Shown here: positions 39,501-50,955 of the stretch, in pieces
Position numbering within the stretch: the first letter of the stretch is position 1
How the letters are laid out: every line of letters starts with the position of its first letter
Assembly (NCBI RefSeq): GCF_021155775.2
Contig: NC_060235.2
Coordinates: 28,188,607-28,252,606, forward strand
Direction: 5' to 3'
Length of the DNA stretch: 64,000 bases
Source of the DNA: Neodiprion pinetum
Taxonomy: Eukaryota > Arthropoda > Insecta > Hymenoptera > Diprionidae
Translations under genes and position numbers: made by a program
The notes under the pieces: model-generated
Told to the model about the DNA's origin: nothing
The model's database searches: none
The model's input: only the letters and a program-made list of their open reading frames with translations

Positions 39501-42500
39501 CTCTTTAGTACGCCAGTCATATGGATAGCTATGTTGATAGTTTTCAGTGTGGACCACGTTACTTTGTATTTTATTCAAGATGGCTTCGCCACCTTCATTT
39601 AAGACATTTAGGCCAACAAGGTCAGGACCTGCATCGGCGGTATAGCAACCATTTTCGTCCACAAGCGATAACTGCAAGTACAAATGCATTCATAATTACG
39701 TCAGACAGGAACATACATAAGATTGATTCATCTTTTAGTTTTTAGAAGACACATATAACCTGATTTAGATTTTCTCTATTCTGTTTATGCGCAGCCTACA
39801 GGTTGATAATCAAAGTCAAGTTAAAGTGACAGTGATTACAAAGTAATTTTCAATTCCCAACATCAGACTAGTCACACTTCTCATTGACCACTAATATTGT
39901 CAGCTCTCAATTAATTTTTTATTTATATTTTCTTTAACGTTGTCCTGTTCCTGAACTGCATAGGCAAACTTTATACAGACATCTGACAGAGTCTGCATGT
40001 AACATTTATCCCTATCTCAGTATTTCATGAGCTCTATTTTTGCAAAGCTAAAATCTATTCAAATGTACCCCACTTACCACTGGTAATTTGTTTGCTAAAC
40101 CAATAAGAAAATCGTCCATTCCATGCCCTGGGGCTATGTGAACTAAGCCCGTTCCCTTTGCGGTTGTAACGTGACTTCCTGGTACAAATGGTGAACTTAA
40201 ACCTGTTATTGGTTGTAGATATCTTCCTCCACGAAGCTCAGTTCCTGTTTATGGACATTAAATGCATCATATGAATGATGATAATTCTACTTTTACAAGT
40301 TATTCTCAGCCATGCAATATCCATCAAAAATTTTGTACACCGTGTGCAGAATTTCACAGTTGTTAAATAACAGAGAGAATCATTTCATAAGTGCGTCATC
40401 AAGATAAGCCACCTGACAAAATATTGAAACAGAATACTAACATTTATTAGTTCGCAACGACATGATTCGGTCTTTGATTACATATAATGTATCTTCAAGT
40501 GGGACTTGAATCATTAGTATCACACACTCCATTTGTTATACATGCTGTATGTTTACATATAACTTGCGTCACTAATAGCACACCTGTTATCGTTATTGAT
40601 GGCTTTAGAATTCCGATTTTTTCTTGAATTTTATTCAGTAAATTTTCGGCAACAATGTAAAAATTCATCTCACTATCCTCTGCAACACAATACTTGACAT
40701 CTTCGGCAAATGCAATGGCTTCATTGGCCACCAATGTCCAAGGAGTGGTTGTCCATGTAAGGGCGTAGACTGGGTGCCCTTTCAATGATACCAAAGCTGG
40801 AGGTAGAACATCCAAAAGCAGCCTGATGGTAGCACTTTTGCTTACATGTTGCTCATTGTATTCTAACTCAGATTCTGCCAGGGCTGTTCTGAATAATAAG
40901 AATTTTTATCAAGTTTAAAAATACAAAATTAATATCAAGAGGTCGATTAGATGGAATCACGAAACATGATCACTAATGGTTAGATTATTTTATAACTAAG
41001 TTGAAAAACATTGTATTCAAGTTATTATTCTAAATTTTTGGGACATAAATCGCTCTCATTTATGGATTCAAATCAGTGAGCATTGTATTGTTTTAGATGT
41101 AAATTATTACATGGTACCTTGATGACGGTGACCAATAAACTGGTTTAAAATCCCTGTTTACAAGGCCTTTTTCGTACAAGGTTATGAATTGGCGTAACTG
41201 ATTTATAACATACGACGTATGGTGTGTAAAGTAACAACCAGATTCTTTCCAATCTGCCATAATACCCCATGACATAAATACATCCCGTTGCTGTGAAATA
41301 GCTTCGTTTGCATATTTTTGAGCTGTAAATAATATGGGATGAATTCTATAAGTATTTAAACGTAAGAAAATATTATGATTGCTGTATTTATACTAAATAT
41401 AATTCGACTTAGATTCCAAGATGTTATAGAAATTATTTTCTACACAACCTCTTAAAAGCAACCTGTATATATTGGACAAGTACGATTTTTTTGCGTTGCA
41501 TCCAGAACCAAAAATTGAATTATATATCAAATAATGCAACAATCTAATTATACAGGGTGTCCCTAAATTGCCTCCCACGGACTAGCCAGCATGATACCTC
41601 GTTAAAATCGAACCGAGAATTTCTTTTCCGGAAGCTCGTCCGACGCATAGTTTTTGAAATATAAGCGATAGCGCTAGGCCAATCAGAGTGCACCATTTCG
41701 TCTAGATTTGCCGCCACGGAAATTGCTGTTTTGTTCGACTGGGTGAATTATTATTATTCGTTTACGAATTAAATATCGGCACCTCCCCTCTCTCGCTGCT
41801 GTACCCCTTCTCGGGCGCTGACCTCGGTATTGTTGCCGCGGTACACGCTGCCGGCCGCACATCCATGGGCGCACACTTGTGTGTGTAAACAGAAGCGCAT
41901 CCTCAAGCATAAGGGGTACAGCAGCGAGAGAGGGGAGGTGCCGATATTTAATTCTTAAACGAATAATAATTCACCCAGACGAACAAAACAGCAATTTCCG
42001 TGGCGGCAAATCTAGATGATATGGTGCACTCTGATTGGCCCAGCGCTATCGCTTATAATTCAAAAGCTATGCATCGGACGAGCTTCCGGAAAAGAAATTC
42101 TCGGTTGGATTTTAACGAGGTATCATGCTGGCTAGTCCGTGGGAGGCAATTTAGGGACACCCTGTATAATTCAGGACAGATATTCGTACAAAATCTGCTA
42201 GGATATGAAATTGAGAATATAAAGTATGAATGTAAATTGTAAAATTGAATACAATCACAATTTGAAATCACTAGAGAAGTCGGAAGCCTCGTGATATTAT
42301 TCAATGATTTTATTTGAAAGCATAAACTGTGAAAGCTGGAATTCCGCAAAGATGCACATCGCTTAGATTATACTAATTTCACATGATAGGGAGGTGACAA
42401 TTTTGCTCAAATAAAATTCCCTGACTTTTTCCGTCAAAAAATTTAGAATTCCTTGATCATTTTTCACAAAACTTGGTAATGTTGGGTGGCTTGTGTAACC

Positions 42501-43850
42501 AAAAGCACCCGAAATTACGAACACCTTCAATACGTAAATTTGAATTCAAAAACACACAGTATTACTTGGTTTCACACAAATAATTAGAAATATAACCATA
42601 CCATTTCTGAAAGTTGACTTGGCTAAATTTACGGAGCATAGTTGATGTTTGAAAAAAACTTATACAGTACGGTTTTTCCCCATGGCCCATTATATAATTC
42701 CCTGACGTTTCCCTGATTATTTTTGATAAACAAAATTCCCCGACTATTCCTGGTTTTCCCTGTTTTTCCAGTCTGTTGCCATCCTGCATGAAGCGAGTTT
42801 GTCACAACCGTTAGTGCTATAATTAATATTTTTACCCTTTTGCCGAATTTCAACAGACGTCAAATTCATTGCACTTTCTTTCAATGAAATCAAAGCCTTC
42901 ATTTCAATGGGAAGGCCATGACAGTCCCAACCTGGTATAAAATGCACTCTCTGTCCACGAATAATCTTGCTCCTAATTGTTATATCTTTGAGTATCTGAA
43001 AATGGATGTTTTATGATTATTAGCTGTTCAAATTTAAGTTTTACAGATTAAGCTTAGACTGTTCAATTTAATCAATTTACGATATTAATTGCAGCGTTGG
43101 GTTTCGAAGGTTTTCTTGATTAATTTATTCATTATTCATTTATTTTTTGTGTTTTATTATAGTAAAGAATTTTGTAAGTAAACTTGAAAACCAAAAATAA
43201 AGTTTTATTCACTTTATTTATGGCATGACCCATGTGTAGATTCCCATTGGCATAGGGCGGTCCATCATGCAAGACAAAATCAGGTTCAGAAAGATTAGCC
43301 CGTTGCCAACTATAGAGTTCGGAGAATCCGCATTTCTGCAATGATAACCATGTTTCTCACAAATACAAATCATCGATACTAGGTTAACATCAAACCATCA
43401 ACAATCATATGAATCAAAGAAATAATGAAGCATGTACAAGTGCATTCAGAAAAATGTACATAATGTTTGGACTAGGTGATGCGTTAGATATTTATCTCAA
43501 ATTTGGAAGACTTAATGCTAAATGAATAATATAGTGCCAACAATAAACTATTATTCTGGCATGCTAACTTTTCGAACAGGGTATAGAAAAAGAGCAACGA
43601 TTTCGATTATAGTTGGGTTTCAATTTTTGAAATCAAAAATAAATACCTCTAGTAAATATTTATCCATGTCGACTCGTTTCTTGCCACTAATTCTACTCGG
43701 AAACTTTGTTTGCGGCAATAATATAGAAGCAGTGTATTTTTTAGGGTTGACATTTTCGCTGGTCTGGACGTAACGCAGAAGCAAACTTTTCGTGTTATAC
43801 GAGAAGAGATTTTTCGTTTGTCCTAAAATAACACCCAAACCGGCGGACAT
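36532..43850 (-). CDS. IARS2: Isoleucyl-tRNA synthetase, mitochondrial
   Basis: Class I aminoacyl-tRNA synthetase charging mitochondrial tRNA-Ile. Minus-strand exons: 43850-43647, 43335-43213, 42995-42836, 41322-41118, 40888-40584, 40244-40078, 39671-39435, 39056-38884, 38717-38579, 38481-38324, 38085-37942, 37783-37570, 37408-37156, 37064-36883 and 36750-36532; 2883 nt, 960 aa (human IARS2 1012). The first ~60 residues are rich in Ser, Lys and Arg and look like a mitochondrial targeting peptide. Catalytic HIGH motif: PYANGNLHMGH (His102-His105). IleRS signature GWDCHGLPIE; editing domain with LTWTTTPWTLVANEA; KMSKS intact at residues 639-643. Anticodon-binding region ends with a C-terminal zinc-finger-like CxxC-x11-CxxC (Cys933, 936, 948, 951), as in bacterial-type IleRS. 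The bacterial-like form and targeting peptide separate it from the cytosolic enzyme. Intron 3 holds a foldback transposon. Confidence 0.96.
37891..37913. repeat. CA-rich microsatellite
   Basis: Short imperfect CA repeat in an IARS2 intron. Confidence 0.6.
41551..42166. mobile_element. 616-bp foldback element with ~256-259-bp arms
   Basis: Starts TACAGGGTGTCCCTAAATTG and ends with its reverse complement. Left arm about 41551-41809, right arm about 41911-42166, near-identical over their length. The loop between them (41810-41910) is GC-richer, with CA/TG runs. The outer complementarity extends a few bases further (AATTATA on both sides), which may be terminal repeat or an AT-rich target-site duplication. 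It has no transposase, so it is non-autonomous. It lies in intron 3 of IARS2 and belongs to the same family as the arm at 451-697. I cannot name the superfamily. Confidence 0.88.
42409..42790. repeat. Diverged interspersed repeat with CCCTGA-type motifs
   Basis: Recurrent motifs AATTCCCTGAC, TTCCCTGATTATTTT, CCTGGTTTTCCCTGTTTTTCC and GTTGCCATCCTGC over about 380 bp of IARS2 intron 3, next to the foldback element. The motif pattern recalls short dispersed repeats common in animal genomes. No coding capacity, ends uncertain. Confidence 0.45.
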
Positions 43851-45014
43851 GGTTTTCAAAAATCAACTAACCTCAAAACCTCAAAACTAAGGAACTTGGC
43901 GCAAGTTACTCATGTGGCGCAACACAAGCACGATGAAATGTATTTTACCCAATCATAGCCCGTCATCCTAAAGGCGATACCTTATTGTATTCAGAGAGAA
44001 ACCTCAACCAACAGAGAAAATAAACACCGATTTCATGACGTAAACCCAACAGAAAACCAACCCACAATTTAAAATATGGTTTTATAGCAAAAACGTACAT
44101 GATACCCACAATCAGTATTTCTTGTTTTTTAACAAGACTTATAAGCGAGAATCCCGTTTTTCAGTTTATCGCTTCTAGGTTTAAAAGTAATGAAATAATC
44201 TTCGAACTCTAATCGTACTATTCTGATAAGTTTTCGCACAAATGCGTATTGCATTTTTTGTGTATCACTTGTCATAATGCATACTTGCTCGACAAGTGAC
44301 CCGATCGTAAGTTTTCGAACGTATTTTCACAGTTGACTATATTGTTCTACAAATCGTTTATTCATACTATGGCGTTATTTTGCGTTGAAATAGATGAAAA
44401 ATGCATAAAAACAGGGATAAACGTCTAAGCGTTTATCGGACAGCGCCCATCCTTTGACCACGTAAACTGAATGTTTTTTACTAATATTTCTCGGAAGGCC
44501 TGTGTTACAACTTGTACATACATTGGCGGAGTTCTGAATTTGTGAAAAAAACCTATTTTTATGGTTTTCTCAGTTTTTCTTGTTTAAAAATAGCCTGATC
44601 GTGTCTATCCGAAGCTGGTTTTGGTTTGTTAATTCTTTACAACTTTTCGTAATGGAGTACCAAGAATGCTTTATTCGTTTTCGTCTTCGGGCTTTTAGAC
44701 CTGGTTTGAAGAAAAAGGAAAAAATAGTATGAAGCACGCACTTTTTATATAAAAAATATATTTTATGTACGTAGCACAGCTGTTTTTATGTTAGATTTTA
44801 CTACATGGAAAAATATCTGTCACTTGGTCCAGTAGTCATATTCGGTTCCTTTTTATTTTACAATATTCAGTCACCAAGGTTGAGTAAACATACGAGTGCC
44901 ACAATTGTTGTAGGTATACCTGCTGTTTGTATTAAAATTTTAGTAATATTTCATTATCGCACTTAGTCAAACACACATGTGATTAATATTAATTACAGAA
45001 TTTTTGCACAGTAC
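43851..45014. other. Head-to-head spacer between IARS2 and the lipase
   Basis: About 1.2 kb without a recognisable gene. It must contain the IARS2 promoter at its left end and the lipase promoter at its right end. Confidence 0.45.
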
Positions 45015-45022
45015 TATATAAG
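45015..45022 (+). promoter_or_regulatory. TATA-like box of the lipase gene
   Basis: TATATAAG 48 bp upstream of the lipase ATG at 45063. The spacing leaves room for a transcription start about 30 bp downstream and a very short leader, as is usual for strongly expressed tissue-specific insect genes. Confidence 0.55.
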
Positions 45023-45062
45023 AAAGCTCATAGTTTTCCCAAAATCAATTATATTTGCAATT

Positions 45063-48000
45063 ATGACTAAGGTTCTCTTGCTGCTCGCTGTTTTCTGCCA
45101 AGGTGAGTGTTCAAACTTTGTAATGAATTTTAATAGCGACTATTGAATATACGCAACTTATACTACACATGAACTTTATAAGTATTCAGTAAATCCAATT
45201 TTTTTTACTCGTCTATTTGGATGCTTGCATGGCACCTTCCTTATCTTTTTCCATGTTTCTTCCCGAACAAAAAATACCGATGTACTATCATGTATCTCTC
45301 ATGTGTGTGTAGTTCTCGATGGAGACAGAGTATGAGAATTCACAAAAATTCTAACGATTGTATAATGAAAGCTGAACTTGCTAGCAACGCAGTCAAAAAT
45401 TTTGTACATGCATCATTTTATGTGTGGGTGTCTTCTGGAGAGACATGGTAAGAGTCACACAAATTATGTCATGTTTTCTATTAATTACAAAAACTGCAAT
45501 GTGAAATGTTACTATACAAGTTAGATCTTAACTTTTTTCATCCACATTTACAGCATACTTGGGTGCTGCCACCAATGTTGCTCCTGGCGAAATTACAATC
45601 CTTCTTTATAATGGGTAGGTTTTAGATTTAAAAAATTTACCATAAACATCAAACCAAACGAATACGATGAATAATTCTCTCATCACGTTTTTTTTCCTAC
45701 TTATACTCATAGTTCTACAACAAATGAGTACATCGAGTACCCTATAGAATCTGCAGAGCAAGCTGTAAACAATAGCGCATGGAACTCTAGTAACCCAGTT
45801 GTACTATATATTCATGGAATCAATGGGACTGTTGATGATGAAAGTACCACTACTGTTACGGACGGTATGTTTTCTCTATTGACTAGAGACTTCATACTAT
45901 TTGTTCGAATTTCTGTTACTTCTTGTGTCTTGTAATTACTGTGAAACAAGTTTGAACATTTTATTCTCTTCGTGGTGAAAATTTCACTAGATGCACATTA
46001 GACCTCTCTTTAAGTGAAATCGAATTTCGATGGTTGCACCCTTCAAATTAGTTTGAAATAATTTGAAAAAAGCAAGGCTTTCTAGGGGTGGGTAAATATG
46101 GAGGAAAAAAAACGCAAAATTTTTTAACAATTATTTCGAACCAATTTGAGAGATGTGGTTATTAAAATTCGATTTCACTCACTTTAAGGAGAGATCTAAT
46201 GCATACAGATACGTATAGAAACTGCCGAAAATTATATAGATACAGACACAGAATTCGTGTTCTGTCTGTTTCTTTATAGTTTATGGCACATTTTCTGTAA
46301 GTTTCTATCAGCGTATAACGGAATTTATGCGACGGCTATTAGCAAATTAGATTACAGCAAAGTAAATGAATGTCTACTATGAAAATTGTTCTATTTTCAG
46401 TATGAGATTAGCTTCATAGGTTTGGTTGGCTTAATGTATAAGTCATATCACGGTAAGCGATAACTGTGTAACATTTCACTATAATTATATAGCTTATTTG
46501 AAAAGAGGCGGCCATAATTTCCTAGCCTTAAACTACTCTCAGTTGGCGAGGTACAATGGTTTCGTTTACACCGCACTCGAGGCCATTGTTAGCAACAATG
46601 CTGTTGTTGGCGACTCATTGGCTGAGCTGATCGATCGATTTGTAGCTGCAGGTGTTCCGCTTTCGAGATTTCACTTTGTAGGCTACAGTATTGGTGCTCA
46701 CGTTGCTGGACGTGCTGCACGTAACGTGAATGGAACCTTTCCGAGAATTACTGGTAAATATAACTGATTTTATGAATGATGCATTCTTTAATCTCATAGA
46801 GGTATTTATCAATCAAGATTGGATGGTTGACAGTTTATATCAGTTATCTAGCGAGTACCTCGATGACACGTTTTATTAATCCCCAACAGAAGAATACAAA
46901 CGAGTTACGTGTTAGTCTTCTCATTTTCAGATCCAAATTATATAAAGCCACTCATTTTTTATCATTGGAACTATCATCAGCACTTGTATTGATCACTCAT
47001 TTTAGCAATCACTAATTAAATAATTGTAAATCCACTCCATAGCGCTTGACCCATACATTCATGGCTTCTACCTCAATGACAATGATGATCACCTTTGGAA
47101 AACAGACGCAACTATTGTTGACGTAATACACACTAATGGCATAGTTCTTGGAGTTGGGACGTCAACTGGTACTGTAGATTTTTATCCAAACAGTGGATAT
47201 GCTTTACAACCTGGATGTTCTCTGACCTTGTGTAAGTAAAATTTTACCTAACAAATTACGTATTTAATTTTAATGGCTTGTTGTGCTATATTACATGGCT
47301 TCTATTAAATTAGAATCATTAGTTTTTAGCTTAAACAAAATATCAAATTTCGTAGTAAGTTTTAACGTTGTGACTGTTATTAATTATTTTCTGAAGAAAT
47401 CAAAAAATTGATATGGTAAAAATTTGTATTAAAATTAAAATTTATTCGTACTTTCCTTTGCACTACCTTGACTGCCCAGATAAAAATAGCATATTAGAAG
47501 TATAAAGTAAATAAGAATTAGAACAATTTACATTTGTGCGCACTTATTTGTTTTATTTTACATTTCTCGATCGCCTAATTTTCACCCGGGAGATGATGCA
47601 AGTTAATTGAATAATCACATTATTTTCCTATTTCTCCAGTACATCTAAGAAGGTCTCTAGTCTGCAGTAGTCACTCGGCATATAAATATTGGTCAGAATC
47701 AGTGGAAGACCCTTCAGCCTTTGAAGCAATTGCTTGTGATTCTTGGACTCAATTTGAGGCTGGAGAATGTACAGGAACAACCGATTACATGGGTTACGGG
47801 TATTCTCTTAAGTAAGAACAGTTTATCAATGTTTTTAAAATAGCCAAGTCTGAATTTCTTGTTTGTAGTTACATACGAATTCAAAGAGAAGCATAAAAAA
47901 AATCTGATTAAAATGTACAGCAACGTACATAATTTTCATTTGTTTCTCTGGTGCTTCTCAAGTTTGAGAAATATTTCTTCTGTACAGTCAAAAGTCTACC

Positions 48001-48209
48001 TAGAATTTGAAATATGGTTTTTCAAGTTCAGATTGCTATTATGAATGATGGAAAATACCATTACTTCTTACAGCGCAACTGGCAACTTCTACCTCGAAAC
48101 TAACAGCGAATCTCCTTACTCTATGAGAGAAAAGGGAATCATCTACGATGGTAGTAAGCTGAACATTTTATCTGCAGAGGTACTTGAGTGGTTAGGAAGT
48201 TTGATCTAA
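45063..48209 (+). CDS. Secreted lipase, pancreatic-lipase / phospholipase A1-like
   Basis: Member of the animal lipase family (alpha/beta hydrolase), expected to hydrolyse ester bonds of glycerolipids or phospholipids outside the cell. Exons 45063-45102, 45554-45614, 45713-45864, 46493-46753, 47043-47231, 47640-47811 and 48074-48209; 1011 nt, 336 aa, a usual size for insect members. A hydrophobic signal peptide (MTKVLLLLAVFCQAYLGA) opens the protein. The oxyanion strand is VVLYIHGING. The catalytic triad appears complete: Ser150 in GYSIGAH, Asp174 in ALDPYIHGF, His201 in VIHTNG. The cysteine-rich segment after the triad (QPGC ... CSSHSAYKYWSES) has a short lid, as in phospholipase A1-type members. 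Substrate cannot be told from sequence; gut, yolk, venom and fat-body relatives all share this pattern. A broken paralogous fragment follows at 49215-49565. Confidence 0.9.
45991..46204. mobile_element. 214-bp MITE-like inverted repeat
   Basis: In intron 3 of the lipase. The left end (from ATGCACATTAGACCTCTCTT) and the right end (reverse complement ATGCATTAGATCTCTCCTT) form imperfect ~75-bp terminal inverted repeats sharing GTGAAATCGAATTT and GAAATAATT, around a short A-rich centre. No coding capacity. Confidence 0.75.
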
Positions 48210-48344
48210 CTCTCTTTTCTTAAACTTATGGTCAATTACGAAGATTGGTCCAGCATTACATCTAGCAATGTGTATATGCACGTATATACATACTGTAATG
48301 AAATATTTTATCTAGATATAGCATATCTATGTGCTATGTAGTTC

Positions 48345-48350
48345 AATAAA
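48345..48350 (+). terminator. Candidate poly(A) signal for the lipase
   Basis: AATAAA 136 nt past the stop, followed within 40 nt by a GT-rich stretch (GAGTGTTTTCCG). Confidence 0.5.
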
Positions 48351-49214
48351 TGTTAATCCTTCTAAACAGAATAACGAGTGTTTTCCGTTTCATTCGTGTG
48401 TAATATGCTTAATTACATTAATCATGCAAAATGCTTCCTATTTGCACACTGAAGTTGAAGCAATTTTACAGGTCTATGTTTTCTCAAGAACTGCGTTAAT
48501 CTATAATGTAGCAGAAAAGTATTTGAGTCATTTATCACTCCTAGCTGTTATAGCTTTCTGGTATACTATTTCCTTGAAAAAATGAAAATTGTATCGCTTC
48601 ATACATATAATTATTGTCAAATTATCTACTCTGCATCAAAACCTCGTTCACGTGACGAAGGTATCTTAATTAAGATCATGATAGTGACGATCTATGTTAA
48701 GAATCTTGTGAATGGAACCTTTAATGAGGTGCCTTTGTCAATTTCGACGTTGACGTATATATCTTCAAACATCGAAGTTCACTTATCTTAAATGCAAAAA
48801 AGGGTCTAACAACCCAATTCTATATGCAATTATAAACAAAAACACTCTGACGTATTTTTATTTGACACGGAAATAAAGAAATAGCATGAATTCTACGAAT
48901 TTATTGTTTCAATTTCATACAAGCCATTTTTTGTCAAAAAAGGTTAGCTTTTCGCAGAAAAACTCAGAAAACAGAAATTATGAATCAGACGAAGTGCGTG
49001 GGTGGATCCGCTTTGTAAAAAAGATTTGAAGCTTTGAACTCTTGAAACCATTTCCTCACCAGAATTAAAATTCTTTATAGTAAAATTTGTTAAAATTAAC
49101 GTTGTCAGGATTGCAAATAATCTCATTTCGTTTCATGTTCATTTAGCTGAAATATCTTGTAGTAGTACAGCTTACATATTTTATGCAGACTCCATATAGA
49201 ACATAACAGCTCAT

Positions 49215-49565
49215 TTTGAGGCAATCTCTTCCAATTTTTAGACCAAGCTAGAAGCTAGAGAATGCATAGAAACAACTAACTACACAGTTATGTATGTACA
49301 TTCACTGAAGCAATAAAATTTTCAGTATATTTTCTGCACATTAGAAATCTAGCTGCACCAGGATCTGATTTTGCAGACTCAATCTGCTAACATTAATCTA
49401 AGGAATACCATTAATCCTCGCAGCACAATTGGCAAGTTCTACCTCGTAACCAACAGGTATTTTTATTCTAGAGGATCCAGTGAAATCATCTACGATGGTG
49501 AACTACTAAGTCTTACGTCTCCCCTTGTGCGTGACGGTATTGCTGTGCAAAATTATGAGCAATAA
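49215..49565 (+). pseudogene. Relic of a duplicated lipase 3' end
   Basis: Two blocks match the last two lipase exons in order. Block one (49215-49310) aligns with exon 6 from TTTGAAGCAATTG onward and has an in-frame TAG where the lipase has a Trp codon TGG. Block two (from 49424, after CAG) aligns with exon 7: STIGKFYLVTN against ATGNFYLETN, then IIYDG shared. The intron phase and order are preserved, so this is a tandem genomic duplicate, not a retrocopy. Upstream exons were not recognised. Not expected to make protein. Confidence 0.75.
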
Positions 49566-50955
49566 CAAACATAACAATGAATATATATTGGGATCCAAAA
49601 TAGCAGCCCAATAAGACAATTCTGATAGCGAGGAAAGATTGATCAGCTTATCGTTTAGGTAAACTAGACAAATATTAAGAAGCATTGAACTTTGTTGTTT
49701 CAAATAATAAGTTAGTAAAGAGGGAAAAACGTAGTAAAGAACTATTTTTATAATTAAATAGGACTGTATCTATAGCACATTCTTTGCCACTACATCACAT
49801 CCTCTGATGCGCCGTATCAGAATTTTTACGAATTATCTCAGTACTAAAATTAATTTTTCTATACATGTACACCCAATAGCACGGAATGATTAAAACGACA
49901 TAATATTCTTGGCTATGATTTTTCGTTTCGTGCTTACGAATTCAAACATAACCTACAAACTTCACATGACAGCAGCTGTTTTGACAGATTTCGTCGAGAC
50001 AAGTAACCATTACTCAATGTTCGACATTAAAGGTTCAAGATCACTTCTACCCACTGAAATATAGGTATAGAGATCAGTACTTCTACTCCTTCTATCACTA
50101 CCACTACCCGTGAAAAAGTAACAAAATCGTATTGGCTTCGTAAAAAGTAACCTGATTTTTGTGGTGCAAAAATTTTTTTTTATTCACATCCCTTCTAAAA
50201 TCTGTGAAAGTGAAAAAATAGACGGAGTAGTATAAGCAGGTATAAGAAGCAAAAGCTGATATGTATTTTGATATATCTGCAGAATTATGAACTTTCTTAT
50301 TTATACTTACCAACTAATTAGAGGAATCCCAGTAATTGGTGCAATCTGTCTTTGCAACACGCACTTAGCGTGCATGTACGGTAAAATGCCGTAACGCTGT
50401 TGTAAGTTTCGGCTAACAGCACGTTGACAATTGGAAGGATACATTGAAAATTAGTTACGCATTAATCAAATCGTTAAAATTTGACGTGAGTTTGATTTAT
50501 TCATTGTTACGATCGCGAGTATTGTACCAACATTTATCCACTAGCTGTTCCTTCACGTGATACTTGTTAGGTTATATTCCGAATTTAATTATTAAGGCAT
50601 CACACTGACAGTTTTGTCGTTGGTTTGTTATAGCTGCAGCTTTACTTGAATTTTGACGAACTTCGTTCCCCTTGATTCTCCTTAGAATAATGAACAAATA
50701 TCACAGAACTTAATTATAGGTTAACTTAACCACGTAATTTCTCAACATTCAGGTATCTAGATATCATTGTGTTATCGGGCATTTTTTGAAGTGAAGAACT
50801 TTATTTGGTCACTTTCTAAACACAGTTGATGGTTTCTTCATCCAGTGCTATTCCTACTCATTAAAGAGGAGGTGAAACAAAATATTTGCTTCGATTAAGT
50901 TACAGGTAGTCTTAAACAAATTCTAAACACAACAGCAGCTGTAAAATTAGCTGAG
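49566..50955. other. Upstream region of ASCC3
   Basis: About 1.4 kb with no recognised gene. It should hold the ASCC3 promoter and 5' leader. An acceptor-like TTACAG ending at 50905 suggests that the ASCC3 start exon is preceded by a non-coding exon. Confidence 0.4.

Noticed and set aside
41683..41910. 75-codon minus-strand frame within the foldback element
   Set aside because: Lies across the arm and loop of a non-coding inverted repeat; its similarity to the frame at 596-796 only reflects the repeat.
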